Positions 1-9,744 are shown, counted from the first letter of the stretch. The stretch is DNA of 64,000 nucleotides from Pseudozobellia sp. WGM2 (GCF_017810075.1 NZ_JADNYK010000003.1:657991-721990), one strand, 5' to 3'. The notes: a model not told the origin generated them from the letters alone. Translations and numbers: made by a program.

Positions 1-863
1 GCATATTGATTGAGATAGCCCTTGATTCTTTCCTTTCCTGGATGGTCGTCGGGAAGCAGTTCTATAATATCAACCAAAGCCATTCCGTACCAACCCATGC
101 CCCGCGACCAAAAATGTTCAGAGAGACCTGTTTCTTTATTCGCCCAGCGCTGTTCTTTGCTTTCATCCCATCCGTGAAAATAGAGTCCGGTCTCAGGGTC
201 TCTACTGTGCTTTTCAATAAGATCGAATTGTAGTACAATCTTGTCTATGGTTGTTTTGGCCTCATCATCGTCCATAAAATGGGTGGCATACTTTGCATGA
301 AAAGGTTCAGCCATATAGAGACCATCTAACCACATTTGGTGAGGATATCTTTTTTTATGCCAATATCCACCTTCAGAAACCACTGGTTGATCAACCAACT
401 GTTGATGAAGGGTATCCATAGCCATTTTAAACCTAGGCTCTTCCTTTTTCTGATTCAGGTAAAAAAGCACATCACCTGATTTGATCATATCAAGATTATA
501 ATTGCTCAACTTATAGGTATTGATAGTACCATCTTCCTTTACCATTCTATTGGCATAATCATAAATGTAATCTGAAATTTTATCATTGGGCGTACTCTCG
601 ACTACCCTAGACATGGCCTGCAACACTAAACCGTTAGTATAACTCCAGCGTGACTTTTCTTGAAAATCAAGAAGTGTCGGGTCAGGAAATCTATGAATTT
701 CCGAAAGCGCCATTCGCTCTGACCATTTTAAATCTTCTGCAACTATTTTTTCTACCGATTTATCGGATTGAGCCTCTTTCTTTTCGCTTTTGCAATTGAC
801 CAGTGAAACAGAGATTACCATTAGTGATAAAATTGAAACTAAAGTTCTTGTTCGTCTTTTCAT
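1..863 (-). CDS. GH105-type unsaturated rhamnogalacturonyl hydrolase, lipoprotein, 3' end outside the window
   Basis: I translated this by hand because it runs off the left edge; 287 codons are visible from the ATG at 861-863. The N-terminus is a short hydrophobic signal ending in a lipobox with Cys24 (SLVNC), so the protein is probably a lipoprotein. The rest looks like the (alpha/alpha)6 barrel of GH88/GH105: an MWLDGLYMAEPF motif with the likely catalytic Asp near residue 180, then FHGWD and WSRGMGWYGMALVD. GH105 enzymes remove the unsaturated uronic acid that a lyase leaves on RG-I or ulvan oligosaccharides. It lies 31 bp downstream of the DUF4861 gene on the same strand, so the two are probably cotranscribed from the LacI-controlled promoter near 2134. 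The sugar specificity (GalA or GlcA) cannot be read from sequence. Confidence 0.88.
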   Translation of the reverse strand, partial: MKRRTRTLVSILSLMVISVSLVNCKSEKKEAQSDKSVEKIVAEDLKWSERMALSEIHRFPDPTLLDFQEKSRWSYTNGLVLQAMSRVVESTPNDKISDYIYDYANRMVKEDGTINTYKLSNYNLDMIKSGDVLFYLNQKKEEPRFKMAMDTLHQQLVDQPVVSEGGYWHKKRYPHQMWLDGLYMAEPFHAKYATHFMDDDEAKTTIDKIVLQFDLIEKHSRDPETGLYFHGWDESKEQRWANKETGLSEHFWSRGMGWYGMALVDIIELLPDDHPGKERIKGYLNQY

Positions 864-894
864 CGTATAAGGTTTAGTCGTTAGAAATAATTTA

Positions 895-1893
895 TTATTC
901 AGGAGTTCGAGCAAGTTCATTCAAGCGATCATCAATATAATTTATGAACTCTTCTTTCGATTTTAGTCCGTCTTTTTCTTTCTCCCAAGCAGCGGCAAAA
1001 TAATAGGTGACGGGGTCTTCAGAGGGTTTGAAAACCAATAAATGATCATGTTCGGATTCTGCTACCTTATCAACCCTATCCGTTTTGTAGAATATGACCA
1101 TACCCAAGTTATCGGGCACCAAGGTTTGTTCGCCATACGTGGCCAAATAGCCCCAATCACCATTCTCGCTTTGTTTTTCGATCAATTCTATTTCGTCGAA
1201 TTTGACTATACCGGTACATAGACCCTCTATAGCCTTTGAAGGACTTAATGTGGCTTTGGTCATTCTTGAATCAGGTTCTATAAAAAGGTCTGTTTTTAAA
1301 TCTAAAGTCTCATCGAAGGCCGTCCATCCTAAATAATTAATAGTAACTCCGGAACCTTGTTCAGAGTTTCGAATTCGAACATCTCTTGACTCCACTTCTT
1401 TAAAATGTTCGACATTTTTATCTCCGTCAAATCTTCCGTAAGAACCAATTCCCAATGAGCTACCAGCTTTCAAAACATCCATGCCCCATGCACTATCTTC
1501 GTGATAAGAGTCATAATTGTCGACACCTACTTTAGACAGCACCATGGTATCAACCTTCTTGCCGAAGACATCAATGGCATTTCGCCAATCGAAATAAATA
1601 CGGTAACCCACTTTGTTACTTTCCCAGCCAGGACCTTCATAACGCACATAGTACGAATGATCGGTAAGGCTATCTGGAGCTTTAAGGTAATCGACATTCT
1701 TGAATGTCAGGTTTTCGCCTATGTACTTGGTGCCTTCCCACTGCCCCCCTTCTTTTATTGATATTTCGGCATAGGTTTTTTGAGTAGTCGGTTTGCTTTC
1801 AACAACTTGGTCCAATTTTTCTTCCTTCGACTTTTCTTTACAGCAGACACCTAATAAGCTTACTAATACTACCAATAAAAGTTTTTGGTTCAT
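895..1893 (-). CDS. DUF4861 family lipoprotein, pectin-locus associated
   Basis: About 332 residues from the ATG at 1891-1893; an in-frame ATG two codons upstream (1899) is equally possible. The N-terminus is a hydrophobic segment ending in GVCC, a lipobox, followed by a Lys/Glu-rich linker. The body has the look of DUF4861: a beta-rich domain with YVRYEGPGWESNKVGYRIYF, WGMDVLKAG and GIGSYGRF stretches and a late YYFAAAWEKE motif. The family has no activity that I can name with certainty; members often sit in pectin or rhamnogalacturonan utilisation loci, which fits the GH105 gene directly downstream. I infer a periplasmic or surface role in handling uronate-containing oligosaccharides, possibly as a carbohydrate-active enzyme or binding protein. 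Confidence 0.75.
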   Translation of the reverse strand: MNQKLLLVVLVSLLGVCCKEKSKEEKLDQVVESKPTTQKTYAEISIKEGGQWEGTKYIGENLTFKNVDYLKAPDSLTDHSYYVRYEGPGWESNKVGYRIYFDWRNAIDVFGKKVDTMVLSKVGVDNYDSYHEDSAWGMDVLKAGSSLGIGSYGRFDGDKNVEHFKEVESRDVRIRNSEQGSGVTINYLGWTAFDETLDLKTDLFIEPDSRMTKATLSPSKAIEGLCTGIVKFDEIELIEKQSENGDWGYLATYGEQTLVPDNLGMVIFYKTDRVDKVAESEHDHLLVFKPSEDPVTYYFAAAWEKEKDGLKSKEEFINYIDDRLNELARTPE

Positions 1894-2121
1894 GACCATA
1901 TAAATATGTTTTTAGGTTATAGTTAAAAGATACTATAAATTCATTTAGACATTTTGGTTTAAAAAAGGGTTTGATAGAATTTCTTCTCCCAAACCCTCAA
2001 ACTAAACTAACTTAAAGAAACTATTTTTATTCTTACTCTGGCATCAAATTCAATTTGACCAACTGTTATTTCGCACCCAATATTTTATTCATCCATATAA
2101 AGAAAAAGCGACTTTTTCTAA

Positions 2122-2135
2122 TGCAATCGATTACA
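2122..2135 (-). promoter_or_regulatory. LacI-type operator abutting the promoter of DUF4861-GH105
   Basis: The sequence TGCAATCGATTACA is a near-perfect palindrome with the central CG typical of LacI/GalR-family operators. On the minus strand a TATGTTTG box (2134-2141) matches the Bacteroidetes -7 consensus TAnnTTTG and overlaps the operator by two bases. A repressor bound here would cover the transcription start of the DUF4861-GH105 operon. No clear -33 TTG was found. Confidence 0.7.
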
Positions 2136-2401
2136 AACATATTGAAATATTTTTAATTCTATTGAAATAAATCTTTAAAAATTAAGGGATTTTACATTTA
2201 GAGATCTTTTTTACGCTTTTTTAGCAATTTAATGAGGATTCTATTTCACATAAGAAGTGCTAAAGAAATATAAATACTTACTGAAAATCGTGCACGAGAC
2301 TCTTTTGTCGCCCAAATAAATTATTCAAATCACGATGCATTGATAAATACTCCAATGACCTCCTTAAAAAACACAGGATTAAAAAAAATTATGTTAAGTA
2401 A

Positions 2402-2430
2402 TTGTGAATACCATAATTTTTATATATTTG
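2402..2430 (+). promoter_or_regulatory. Promoter of the SusC1/SusD1 operon
   Basis: A TTG at 2402-2404 and TATATTTG at 2423-2430 are separated by 18 bases, which matches the Bacteroidetes housekeeping promoter (TTG, about 19, TAnnTTTG). The SusC1 ATG follows at 2473. Confidence 0.7.
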
Positions 2431-2431
2431 A

Positions 2432-2445
2432 TGCAATCGATTACA
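2432..2445 (+). promoter_or_regulatory. LacI-type operator at the SusC1 transcription start
   Basis: TGCAATCGATTACA, identical to the copy at 2122, begins one base after the -7 box of the SusC1 promoter. It should overlap the start of transcription, a repressor position. The likely binder is the LacI-family protein encoded at 14836. Confidence 0.75.
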
Positions 2446-2472
2446 TTCAACTATTATTAAACTACCAATCTT

Positions 2473-5400
2473 ATGAGGATTTCATTAATGCGTGCATTTG
2501 TGTTAATTAACACATTATTAATTAGTACATTAGCTTTCTCTCAAGAGAAAGTTATTTCAGGCACTATATCAGATGAGGCGGGTGTGCCATTGGCCGGAGT
2601 TTCCGTAATCTTAAAGGGAACTACGACCGGTACTGCATCAGATTTTGACGGCAACTTTACGCTTTCTGCCCAAACCGATGATGTTTTGACTTTTAGCTAT
2701 ATCGGGTATAAACCCCAAGAAATTGTCGTAGGCCAACAGACCGACTTTAATATTACCATGACCGAGGATGCCAGCTTACTCGACGAGGTGGTGGTAGTAG
2801 GCTATGGTACATCGACAAGAAGAGATGTCACCGGTTCCATCGCTTCAGTTTCCGGATCTGAAATTGCTGGAGTTCCAGTGCCTGATGCGGCTCAAGCACT
2901 ACAAGGTAAATTGGCCGGTGTTCAAATTACCACACAAGATGGTAGACCTGGAGCAGATGTGAACATTAGGGTAAGAGGCGGCGGATCTATATCACAAAGC
3001 AACCAACCATTATTTATCGTTGACGGCTTTCCCGTTAGTACTATCAGTAACATTCCCGGTAATCAAATTAAAAGCATTGATGTGCTCAAAGATGCCTCTT
3101 CGACGGCAATTTATGGTGCAAGGGGTGCCAATGGGGTAATTATAGTAACCACAAAAGGCGGCAAAATCGGCAAGACAACAGTTTCTTACGACGGTTATAC
3201 GCAATACAGCTACATACCAGAGTATATACCTGTAATGGATGGCTATGATTATATTCAGTTCAACTGGGCTTACGGAAAAGCTATTGGCGACCAGTATTCC
3301 GACGCTTGGGAGCGATTATGGAAAATCGGACAGTTTGAAGGAAGCAACACATCAGGAATCGATTACTATCGAAACGTAGAAAGCCGAGATTTTACCAAAG
3401 AGTTATACAACTCCGCTATTTCGCAAAACCATAATGTAAATATCTCGAGTGGCACTGAAAATACAAGATATCTATTATCACTCAATCATATCGATCAAGA
3501 AGGCAACAAAGTTAGGTCGTACTACAAAAGAACCAACCTGCAGCTAAAGCTCGATCAAAAAATAAACGATAAGCTCGATCTTTCATTGAACGCCCGTTTC
3601 GTTCAAGAAAGCGAAGGTAATAACGATGGCAACCATAATGCTTATTGGTTCAGACCTATCAACACATCTGATATTTTAGGTGATTCCGATATTACGAGCA
3701 ATACCCAATTGGGCGACTACAATTCAGTTCTTCAAGATTCCTATAATCCTGTTTCTCTTTTAAATGACACCGAGAATCAAGATATATCAAGGTCTTTGGT
3801 GCTTAACACGGCACTGTCATGGGAAATCTTTAATGGGTTAACGGCAAAGGCAGATCTTGGGCTTAGTTCTAATTGGGGTAAACTCAAGACATGGACGGGC
3901 CCATACGTAAATAACTATTTTACTCCCGATGGTGTTCAGACCGACGGGGGCAATGCTCGGGTCAGAGCCAGTGAAGGCTGGAACTTACGCTTGGTAAACA
4001 CCTTGAATTATGAAGTTCAAGGACTGGGAGACAACCACAGTTTGAGCATTCTCGCAGGTATGGAAGTAGCTGATAGTGGTTCTGAATATGTTGAAGCAAC
4101 TGGAGTTAGGTATCCATCGGCCTATGACTCTGAAAGGGCGTGGGCAAACATGCGTGATTCCAATAGTGATTTTCCTGATTTAAACTTTTATACAACTTAT
4201 GTTTCTCCCGCAAACCGACTACAATCGTACTTTGGTCGTGCCAACTACTCCTTTATGGATCGATATTTGTTGACGGCTACCTTTAGAGCCGATGGCTCTT
4301 CTAGATTTGCGCCAAGCAATCGTTGGGGTTATTTTCCTGCAGCTGCCTTTGCATGGCGTATTTCTGAAGAATCATTTCTTCAGAATGCCTCATGGTTAGA
4401 TGATTTAAAGCTGCGCTTATCTTATGGCTCAGTTGGTAGCGATGCCATAAGTGCAGAATTATGGAAGCAGAGTTGGGCGTCAACTACGGGAACTTATTCG
4501 ATTAACGAAGCCCTACAACCACAATACAGGCCCGCATCTAGCCTGATAGCCAACCCAAATTTAAAGTGGGAAACTACCATAACTAGAAATATCGGTCTAG
4601 ATTTTACGCTGTTCAATTCAAAGCTATCCGGAACCGTAGAGGTTTATAAAAATACGGTTGAAGATCTACTCCTTGTAACTCCGGTATCAGACCTTACGGG
4701 TTTTCAATTTACGCAAGACAATATTGGTTCGACTAGTAATAAGGGTATCGAAATTTCATTCAGTGGAAGTCTAGTAAGCACCGATAATTTCAATTTGAAC
4801 GGAAGCATTAATTTCAACCTCAATCGTGGCAACGTCGATGAACTTGATGAAGGTATCAATGGTGAATATAAATCAAATTTTGGCGGAGTACGTCATGCCC
4901 CCGGGTCAGGTGATTACTTTCTTACCGTTGGCGAACCCGTAGGTTTATATAGAGGCTGGGAACATGATGGGTGGTATACTACCGACGATTTCAACTACGA
5001 CCCAAGCACAGAAATTTATACCCTTAAAGAAGGTGTGCCAGATTATGCCAGTGGTCTTTTACCTAACATTTACGGAACATTTAGTAACAAGCCTGGAGAG
5101 CAGACAGCTTACCCAGGCGTACAGAAAGTTAAAGATAGTAACGGCGATGGTATAGTCGACGAAGAAGATCTTGGTGTTATTGGTAATGCCAACCCCGTTC
5201 ACACCGGAGGCTTTAGCTTGACGGGTAATTACAAAGCCTTTGATTTTGGCCTGAATTTCGTGTGGAGTTACGGCAATGACATATACAACGCTACTCATGT
5301 GGAGGCCTATTTGGGCAATAAAGAAGCCGGATTATTCAGAAACAGATTTCAAGAATTAGCGGGTCATTATAAAATCTACGATGTAATCGATGGGCAATTA

Positions 5401-5766
5401 ACGAAAGTTGTAGAACCTGCCGCACTGGATGCCCTAAACACCAATGCGACCACCTTTTTACCTTATCCAGAAAGTAGTATCAATACAACTTTCGGAATCG
5501 AAGACGGGTCATTTCTGAGACTGAACACCCTAACTTTAGGCTATACCATTCCTGAGTCGAACAGAATTGGCCTTAACAAACTTCGAATTTATGGTTCCGT
5601 ATTTAATGTATTCACCTTAACTAATTATAGTGGGTTTGATCCTGAAATCAATGTAGACCCCAATCCAGATCCAGATGATGGTAGATTCTACCCTACTCCA
5701 GGTCTAGATTACGCATCATACCCGAGACCTAGAACCTTTACTTTAGGAGTTAATATCGAATTTTAA
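2473..5766 (+). CDS. SusC/RagA-type TonB-dependent outer-membrane receptor (SusC1)
   Basis: 1097 residues. Signal peptide of about 23 residues ending in LAFSQ, then a carboxypeptidase-D-regulatory-like beta-sandwich (about 26-100), a DEVVVVGYGT motif that starts the plug (about 105-230, with the IRGxxS-type and GANGVIIVTTK motifs), and a long 22-strand-type beta-barrel ending in TLGVNIEF with the C-terminal Phe expected of outer-membrane barrels. SusC proteins form the barrel under a SusD lid and import oligosaccharides with TonB energy. SusD1 starts 20 bp downstream. A canonical promoter with a LacI-type operator lies just upstream, so it is probably induced by a pectin-derived uronate signal. 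The exact glycan is not readable from sequence. Confidence 0.95.
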   Translation: MRISLMRAFVLINTLLISTLAFSQEKVISGTISDEAGVPLAGVSVILKGTTTGTASDFDGNFTLSAQTDDVLTFSYIGYKPQEIVVGQQTDFNITMTEDASLLDEVVVVGYGTSTRRDVTGSIASVSGSEIAGVPVPDAAQALQGKLAGVQITTQDGRPGADVNIRVRGGGSISQSNQPLFIVDGFPVSTISNIPGNQIKSIDVLKDASSTAIYGARGANGVIIVTTKGGKIGKTTVSYDGYTQYSYIPEYIPVMDGYDYIQFNWAYGKAIGDQYSDAWERLWKIGQFEGSNTSGIDYYRNVESRDFTKELYNSAISQNHNVNISSGTENTRYLLSLNHIDQEGNKVRSYYKRTNLQLKLDQKINDKLDLSLNARFVQESEGNNDGNHNAYWFRPINTSDILGDSDITSNTQLGDYNSVLQDSYNPVSLLNDTENQDISRSLVLNTALSWEIFNGLTAKADLGLSSNWGKLKTWTGPYVNNYFTPDGVQTDGGNARVRASEGWNLRLVNTLNYEVQGLGDNHSLSILAGMEVADSGSEYVEATGVRYPSAYDSERAWANMRDSNSDFPDLNFYTTYVSPANRLQSYFGRANYSFMDRYLLTATFRADGSSRFAPSNRWGYFPAAAFAWRISEESFLQNASWLDDLKLRLSYGSVGSDAISAELWKQSWASTTGTYSINEALQPQYRPASSLIANPNLKWETTITRNIGLDFTLFNSKLSGTVEVYKNTVEDLLLVTPVSDLTGFQFTQDNIGSTSNKGIEISFSGSLVSTDNFNLNGSINFNLNRGNVDELDEGINGEYKSNFGGVRHAPGSGDYFLTVGEPVGLYRGWEHDGWYTTDDFNYDPSTEIYTLKEGVPDYASGLLPNIYGTFSNKPGEQTAYPGVQKVKDSNGDGIVDEEDLGVIGNANPVHTGGFSLTGNYKAFDFGLNFVWSYGNDIYNATHVEAYLGNKEAGLFRNRFQELAGHYKIYDVIDGQLTKVVEPAALDALNTNATTFLPYPESSINTTFGIEDGSFLRLNTLTLGYTIPESNRIGLNKLRIYGSVFNVFTLTNYSGFDPEINVDPNPDPDDGRFYPTPGLDYASYPRPRTFTLGVNIEF

Positions 5767-5786
5767 AATTTAATCATTTATAAATT

Positions 5787-7907
5787 ATGAAAAAGTATAT
5801 ATATATCATCGCTATCGCCCTAATTGTTGTAGGTACGGCGTGCGAAGACGAGTTTTTAGATGCTCCGGCTCCTTCTAGTGTTGATGAAGACTTTGTTTTC
5901 GCGTCAGCAGAAGATGCACAAAAAGTGATGGCCGGTATTTATGAAATATGGTACGATCTTGATCGTTTGCTTTATTATGAAACCGAAGTGGTAGGTTCTG
6001 ACTCAGAACGCCATCCTGAAAACTATGCCTCACAGGGCAGGCATATTCCTGAGGGTCTTTTTGCCTCTGAATTTAACATTAACGATGGCAATTCGGCCAC
6101 AACTTGGAAAGAGTGTTATACCGTTATCAACAGGTGTAATATAATGATAGAGGCTATTGAAGAAAAAGATGAATATCAACAAGCTCTGGCCAAGGGTTCC
6201 CCTAGCGCTTGGACTCAGATTTATGGTGAGGCGGTTGCAGCACGGGCTACATGTTACAAACTTTTGGTACGGTATTATGGTGACGTTCCATACTTCGATT
6301 ATGCTATTAAAACTACCGCACAAACCGACACTTTAGGTTTAAGTTCTAGAGATTTGGTTTACGACAACGAGATTGCGGCCCTTAAAAAAGTGGTTCCTAT
6401 GATGTACCGCTTGGGCGAAGGTGGTATTAATGCAGAACGTTTTTCAGGTACTTATGTCGATGCCCTGATCGGCAGATTGGCATTTGATGCCGCCGGATAC
6501 CAATTACGAAGAACCGATTTCGATTACGGTAACGTAACCTTCAACCAAATCGGAATAGATAATTCTACTTGGCAAGCCAAGTATGTTAGACGTAGCGATT
6601 GGCAATCTTATATGCAAACAGCGAAGGAACACTATTTGAATGTAGTCAATAATCCCGGTTCGGCACGTTTGATAGAATCAGATGATAGAGGTGCTGGTTT
6701 CGACAACCCCTTTCAACGTAATTTTCAATATCTAATGGACTTGGAAATTAGCCCTGAATCCATTTATGAGTCTGGCTATACCCGCGGGTTCAATTCAGAT
6801 TTTCCCTATTCATTCGGTCGTCCATCGGGTGGTGGCGGATCAAACGCATATCCTCCAAAAAACTATGGGCAAGCTAGAATATATGCAAGTTTTTATTACG
6901 GTGATTATCAACCCAATGATAGACGAAGAGATGTTACTGCATGTATTACGGCCAATTCGGGTGCCGCCTCTGAACGCTTGATAAATTTTGAACCTGGAAG
7001 TAGGGAAAAGGGGGGATTGGCAATGAACAAACTGGACGAATCACGTTTTGAAGATCCCTTCACCGACGCCCAAAGAAAATCAGGCTGTAACTGGCAACAA
7101 TTGCGTATGGCCGATGTAATGTTAGACTTGGCGTATGCTTCGGCTGCCACTGGAGATGAAGCTACGGCAAAGACTTATTTGACCAAGGTGAGAAGCCGTG
7201 CTTTTTGGCCTTCTGATCAAGCTGAAATGGTAGATGGGTACATCGGAGGCCTTTCTGGTCAATCACTGTTAGATGCCATTGCCTTTGAACGAAAACTAGA
7301 ACTGGCCGGAGAAGGCAAAACTCGTTGGGACATGACTCTTTATGGCCAAATGCCCGAGAGAATAAAAAGCTTGAGAGACAGACAAATTGCCATGGTAGAA
7401 GGTCTGAAGAGTGATGGGTTCTATACCTTTCCTGAAACAGGCATGACTATTTCAAACTTTGTTTGGACGAAGTATGTAAACAATAAAGATGATTTTGACA
7501 CATCCATAAATCTTTTAACCACCCAAACACCACAGAATATTACAATTGACGACCCTGCATACCCGGTACTTGTACCCGGCTGGCGAGGAACCAGTGACCT
7601 TTGGACCGATTATATCAGCACCCTAGAAAGTGACAAGGTAAACCTTGCCATTCGAGGTCTTTATGAATATATCGACCCCGATGGACCAGTAGCGGCAGCC
7701 CTCGAGGCCGATGGTTATGAAATGACACCATGGGGAGCCAATATGGTTGCCAACGAAAGTCAGTATACCTCTGATATTTTTAAAGGCTATCCAGACTCAT
7801 ATTATCAAGCCGGTGAACCACCTAGGTACATGAGAGCCATTCCGTTTGAGACTCTTTCAAAATCGAAGGGATTAATAACACAAGGTTACGGGCATGCTTC
7901 CGAGTAG
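5787..7907 (+). CDS. SusD/RagB-type glycan-binding lipoprotein (SusD1), unusually long
   Basis: 706 residues. The signal sequence ends in VGTACEDEFLDAP, giving lipid-modified Cys19. The N-terminal part has the SusD pattern (ASAEDAQKVMAGIYEIW, then a TPR-like helical region with ARATCYKLLVRYYGDVPYFDYA), and the C-terminal half retains LRMADVMLDLAYASAATGD and the FERKLELAGEGKTRWDMTLYG motif that marks the SusD core. Typical SusD proteins are near 480-550 residues, so the extra length (a large mid-region around 215-400 and a long C-terminal tail) suggests inserted loops for binding. It forms the lid on SusC1. A rho-independent terminator follows at 7979-8005. Confidence 0.92.
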   Translation: MKKYIYIIAIALIVVGTACEDEFLDAPAPSSVDEDFVFASAEDAQKVMAGIYEIWYDLDRLLYYETEVVGSDSERHPENYASQGRHIPEGLFASEFNINDGNSATTWKECYTVINRCNIMIEAIEEKDEYQQALAKGSPSAWTQIYGEAVAARATCYKLLVRYYGDVPYFDYAIKTTAQTDTLGLSSRDLVYDNEIAALKKVVPMMYRLGEGGINAERFSGTYVDALIGRLAFDAAGYQLRRTDFDYGNVTFNQIGIDNSTWQAKYVRRSDWQSYMQTAKEHYLNVVNNPGSARLIESDDRGAGFDNPFQRNFQYLMDLEISPESIYESGYTRGFNSDFPYSFGRPSGGGGSNAYPPKNYGQARIYASFYYGDYQPNDRRRDVTACITANSGAASERLINFEPGSREKGGLAMNKLDESRFEDPFTDAQRKSGCNWQQLRMADVMLDLAYASAATGDEATAKTYLTKVRSRAFWPSDQAEMVDGYIGGLSGQSLLDAIAFERKLELAGEGKTRWDMTLYGQMPERIKSLRDRQIAMVEGLKSDGFYTFPETGMTISNFVWTKYVNNKDDFDTSINLLTTQTPQNITIDDPAYPVLVPGWRGTSDLWTDYISTLESDKVNLAIRGLYEYIDPDGPVAAALEADGYEMTPWGANMVANESQYTSDIFKGYPDSYYQAGEPPRYMRAIPFETLSKSKGLITQGYGHASE

Positions 7908-7978
7908 CACAATATTTAAAGGCTCAATCGTCTGGTAGCGATTGATTTTTAGTATTTTTTTTGAGTTAGTTTGAATTT

Positions 7979-8005
7979 GGGGCCGCTTTTTAAGTGGCCC
8001 TTTTT
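7979..8005 (+). terminator. Terminator after SusC1/SusD1
   Basis: A hairpin pairing GGGCCGC with GTGGCCC around a T/A-rich loop is followed by a run of five T. It lies about 70 bp after the SusD1 stop and before the convergent gene at 8047. Confidence 0.75.
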
Positions 8006-8046
8006 CTTGTCGACGGATTAAGGAAATAGTAAACCGTATCTGCATT

Positions 8047-9630
8047 TCAATCAAACTTTAGCAACAGCAAGGTAGGCGAATTTTTGGCAAATTGGCTAGC
8101 GGTTTTGCCATCTTTATCACCATTGATTGCCATGCCGGTAAATGAACCTAAAAGCAATTCTGGAAAGTTATTTTGATCCACATCGGTAGGCTCCATAACA
8201 AGCCATCTTCCGGAACCTGACCCTGCAAAAGTACTCAACCTAAATGCAATGGAATCGTTCACGGTTTTGTTCTCCATATAAATGAATCCTTCCTGCGGCG
8301 CTTCTATTAGATCGGGAAAGAAGGAAGCAAGTGCAATGTCTAGGTCACCATCTTTGTCAAAATCATAGGGAACTGCCTTATATGCCCCATTTTGATGCTG
8401 AAAAAAGGCCTCCTTAAAATTATCATCACCATCGTTGATATAGATGCGTAGACCGTGATAGGGTTTTGGGAACCTTGAGTAATCGGCATTATCTCCGTTA
8501 ACATACATAATGTCGGCATGCCCATCTTTGTTCCAATCGACCATAGAAAAGGATACAGAACCATAGACAGCGGGAAATCTTAATAAGTTTTTCAGTCTAA
8601 ATTCTCCATCACCTTCGTTATAGTAGGCATCAATTCTTTCTTTGCCTTGGCCCATTAATACTATGATATCATTTAGTCCATCGTTGTTCAGGTCAACTAT
8701 ATTTACAGCAGCCGCACCTGGATCATAGCTTAATATTCGTTTGTCGTAACCTCGATCTTTTCGTTTTAGAAACAAGCTCAGCTTACCCGTATGATTGCCG
8801 TGTTCGCAAACCAGAATATCTTCAAGACCATCACCGTTAAGGTCTTCAAAAATGCTCTGTACGGGTCTCTGTAGGTTCTTCAGTACACTGCTAAAACCCT
8901 TATAATCCTTATCACCTGGTCTTTTGAAAATTTTGACCAAACTACCGTTTGGGTTATCGGAAGGGGTAAAACTGCCCATTAAGGTAGCAAATATAGTATC
9001 TGACTTGTGGGTTATGTGTGAAATGGCCGATGGCAATGCCAAGGTACTCAATGATTTTAGGTCACTGCTCAATATATTCAATGTACTATAGTCTTGTTTG
9101 GTATCGGCCACATAGACCTGATTTAGCTCTGCATTGAAATTAATTGCAGTAATCATTGGAGGTGAAATACGAAAATCGGATAATGACACCTTAAGATGGG
9201 AATTGCTTTCATTCAGTTCTTTCTGCAACTGAAAAACAGAATCAGGAGCTTTTTCAATGTAATATTGCTTTATTGACTCCCACTCTAGATTGCTTACCAA
9301 TTGCTGCCTTGGGAAAATATTGCTTTCTTCGACCAGAAACCCTCCAGCATTCGATTCAATCAGACTTTCTCTAGTGATATCGCTATAGATACCCATGCGA
9401 TATGCCATTTGCGGTAAAACCCCGAACTGCCATGTACTTTTTGCAAGTAATTCCGGTTCAGGAAAAATATGGCAACTGGCGCAATAAGTTCTAGCCAAGC
9501 TCTCACCTGAGGGCTTACTTTGAGATGATTCTTTTAGATCTGAGGGTATTTTTTTTTTAGAAGCGTTGTCGTTGCACGATATGAAAAGCCAACACAAGAA
9601 AATTAGAAAACTGAAAAATCTAAAAAGCAT
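8047..9630 (-). CDS. FG-GAP/VCBS-repeat lipoprotein with an N-terminal CxxCH haem motif
   Basis: 527 residues. The signal ends in LFISC, so Cys19 is probably lipidated. Residues 43-80 contain CASCH (Cys50, Cys53, His54), the covalent haem-attachment motif of c-type cytochromes, followed by Met75 and Met79 as possible axial ligands. From about 160 on comes a beta-propeller of FG-GAP/VCBS type, with calcium-loop-like repeats DLNGDGLEDI, DLNNDGLNDI, DWNKDGHADI and DFDKDGDLDI. The protein is thus probably an outer-membrane or periplasmic c-haem propeller. It sits alone between two SusCD pairs, convergent with SusD1 and upstream of none. I do not know its function; a lone CxxCH could also be a relic. 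It could act in redox steps or as a glycan-binding propeller. Confidence 0.75.
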   Translation of the reverse strand: MLFRFFSFLIFLCWLFISCNDNASKKKIPSDLKESSQSKPSGESLARTYCASCHIFPEPELLAKSTWQFGVLPQMAYRMGIYSDITRESLIESNAGGFLVEESNIFPRQQLVSNLEWESIKQYYIEKAPDSVFQLQKELNESNSHLKVSLSDFRISPPMITAINFNAELNQVYVADTKQDYSTLNILSSDLKSLSTLALPSAISHITHKSDTIFATLMGSFTPSDNPNGSLVKIFKRPGDKDYKGFSSVLKNLQRPVQSIFEDLNGDGLEDILVCEHGNHTGKLSLFLKRKDRGYDKRILSYDPGAAAVNIVDLNNDGLNDIIVLMGQGKERIDAYYNEGDGEFRLKNLLRFPAVYGSVSFSMVDWNKDGHADIMYVNGDNADYSRFPKPYHGLRIYINDGDDNFKEAFFQHQNGAYKAVPYDFDKDGDLDIALASFFPDLIEAPQEGFIYMENKTVNDSIAFRLSTFAGSGSGRWLVMEPTDVDQNNFPELLLGSFTGMAINGDKDGKTASQFAKNSPTLLLLKFD

Positions 9631-9744
9631 TGAACCTTTTTGAATGGTTTACACTATAAAAATGCAATAATTATCCATTATAACCTAAGCCTTGTCGTAA
9701 GGCATTGCTAAATATTGACAGAGATGGTCAAAAGGCTAGAAAAG

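Larger units (their letters stand above)
1894..2472. other. Divergent promoter region between DUF4861 and SusC1
   Basis: About 580 bases without a plausible gene. It holds two copies of the LacI-type palindrome (2122-2135 and 2432-2445), each next to a Bacteroidetes -7 box that points away from the other (TATGTTTG on the minus strand at 2134-2141, TATATTTG on the plus strand at 2423-2430). The DUF4861 leader would therefore be over 200 bases long. The middle part (about 2150-2400) is AT-rich and shows only a short TCGTGCACGA palindrome at 2288-2297. Confidence 0.7.

Noticed and set aside
2288..2297. TCGTGCACGA palindrome
   Set aside because: A single 10-base palindrome with no second copy noticed and no promoter next to it.
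5377..5396. TGTAATCGATGG inside SusC1
   Set aside because: Only the left half of the palindrome is present, deep in coding sequence.
5645..5770. Possible partial CRISPR or tandem repeat signal in the AT-rich and Asp/Pro-rich end of SusC1
   Set aside because: The repetition is short codon runs (DPNPDPDDG); no spaced repeats exist here or elsewhere in the window.
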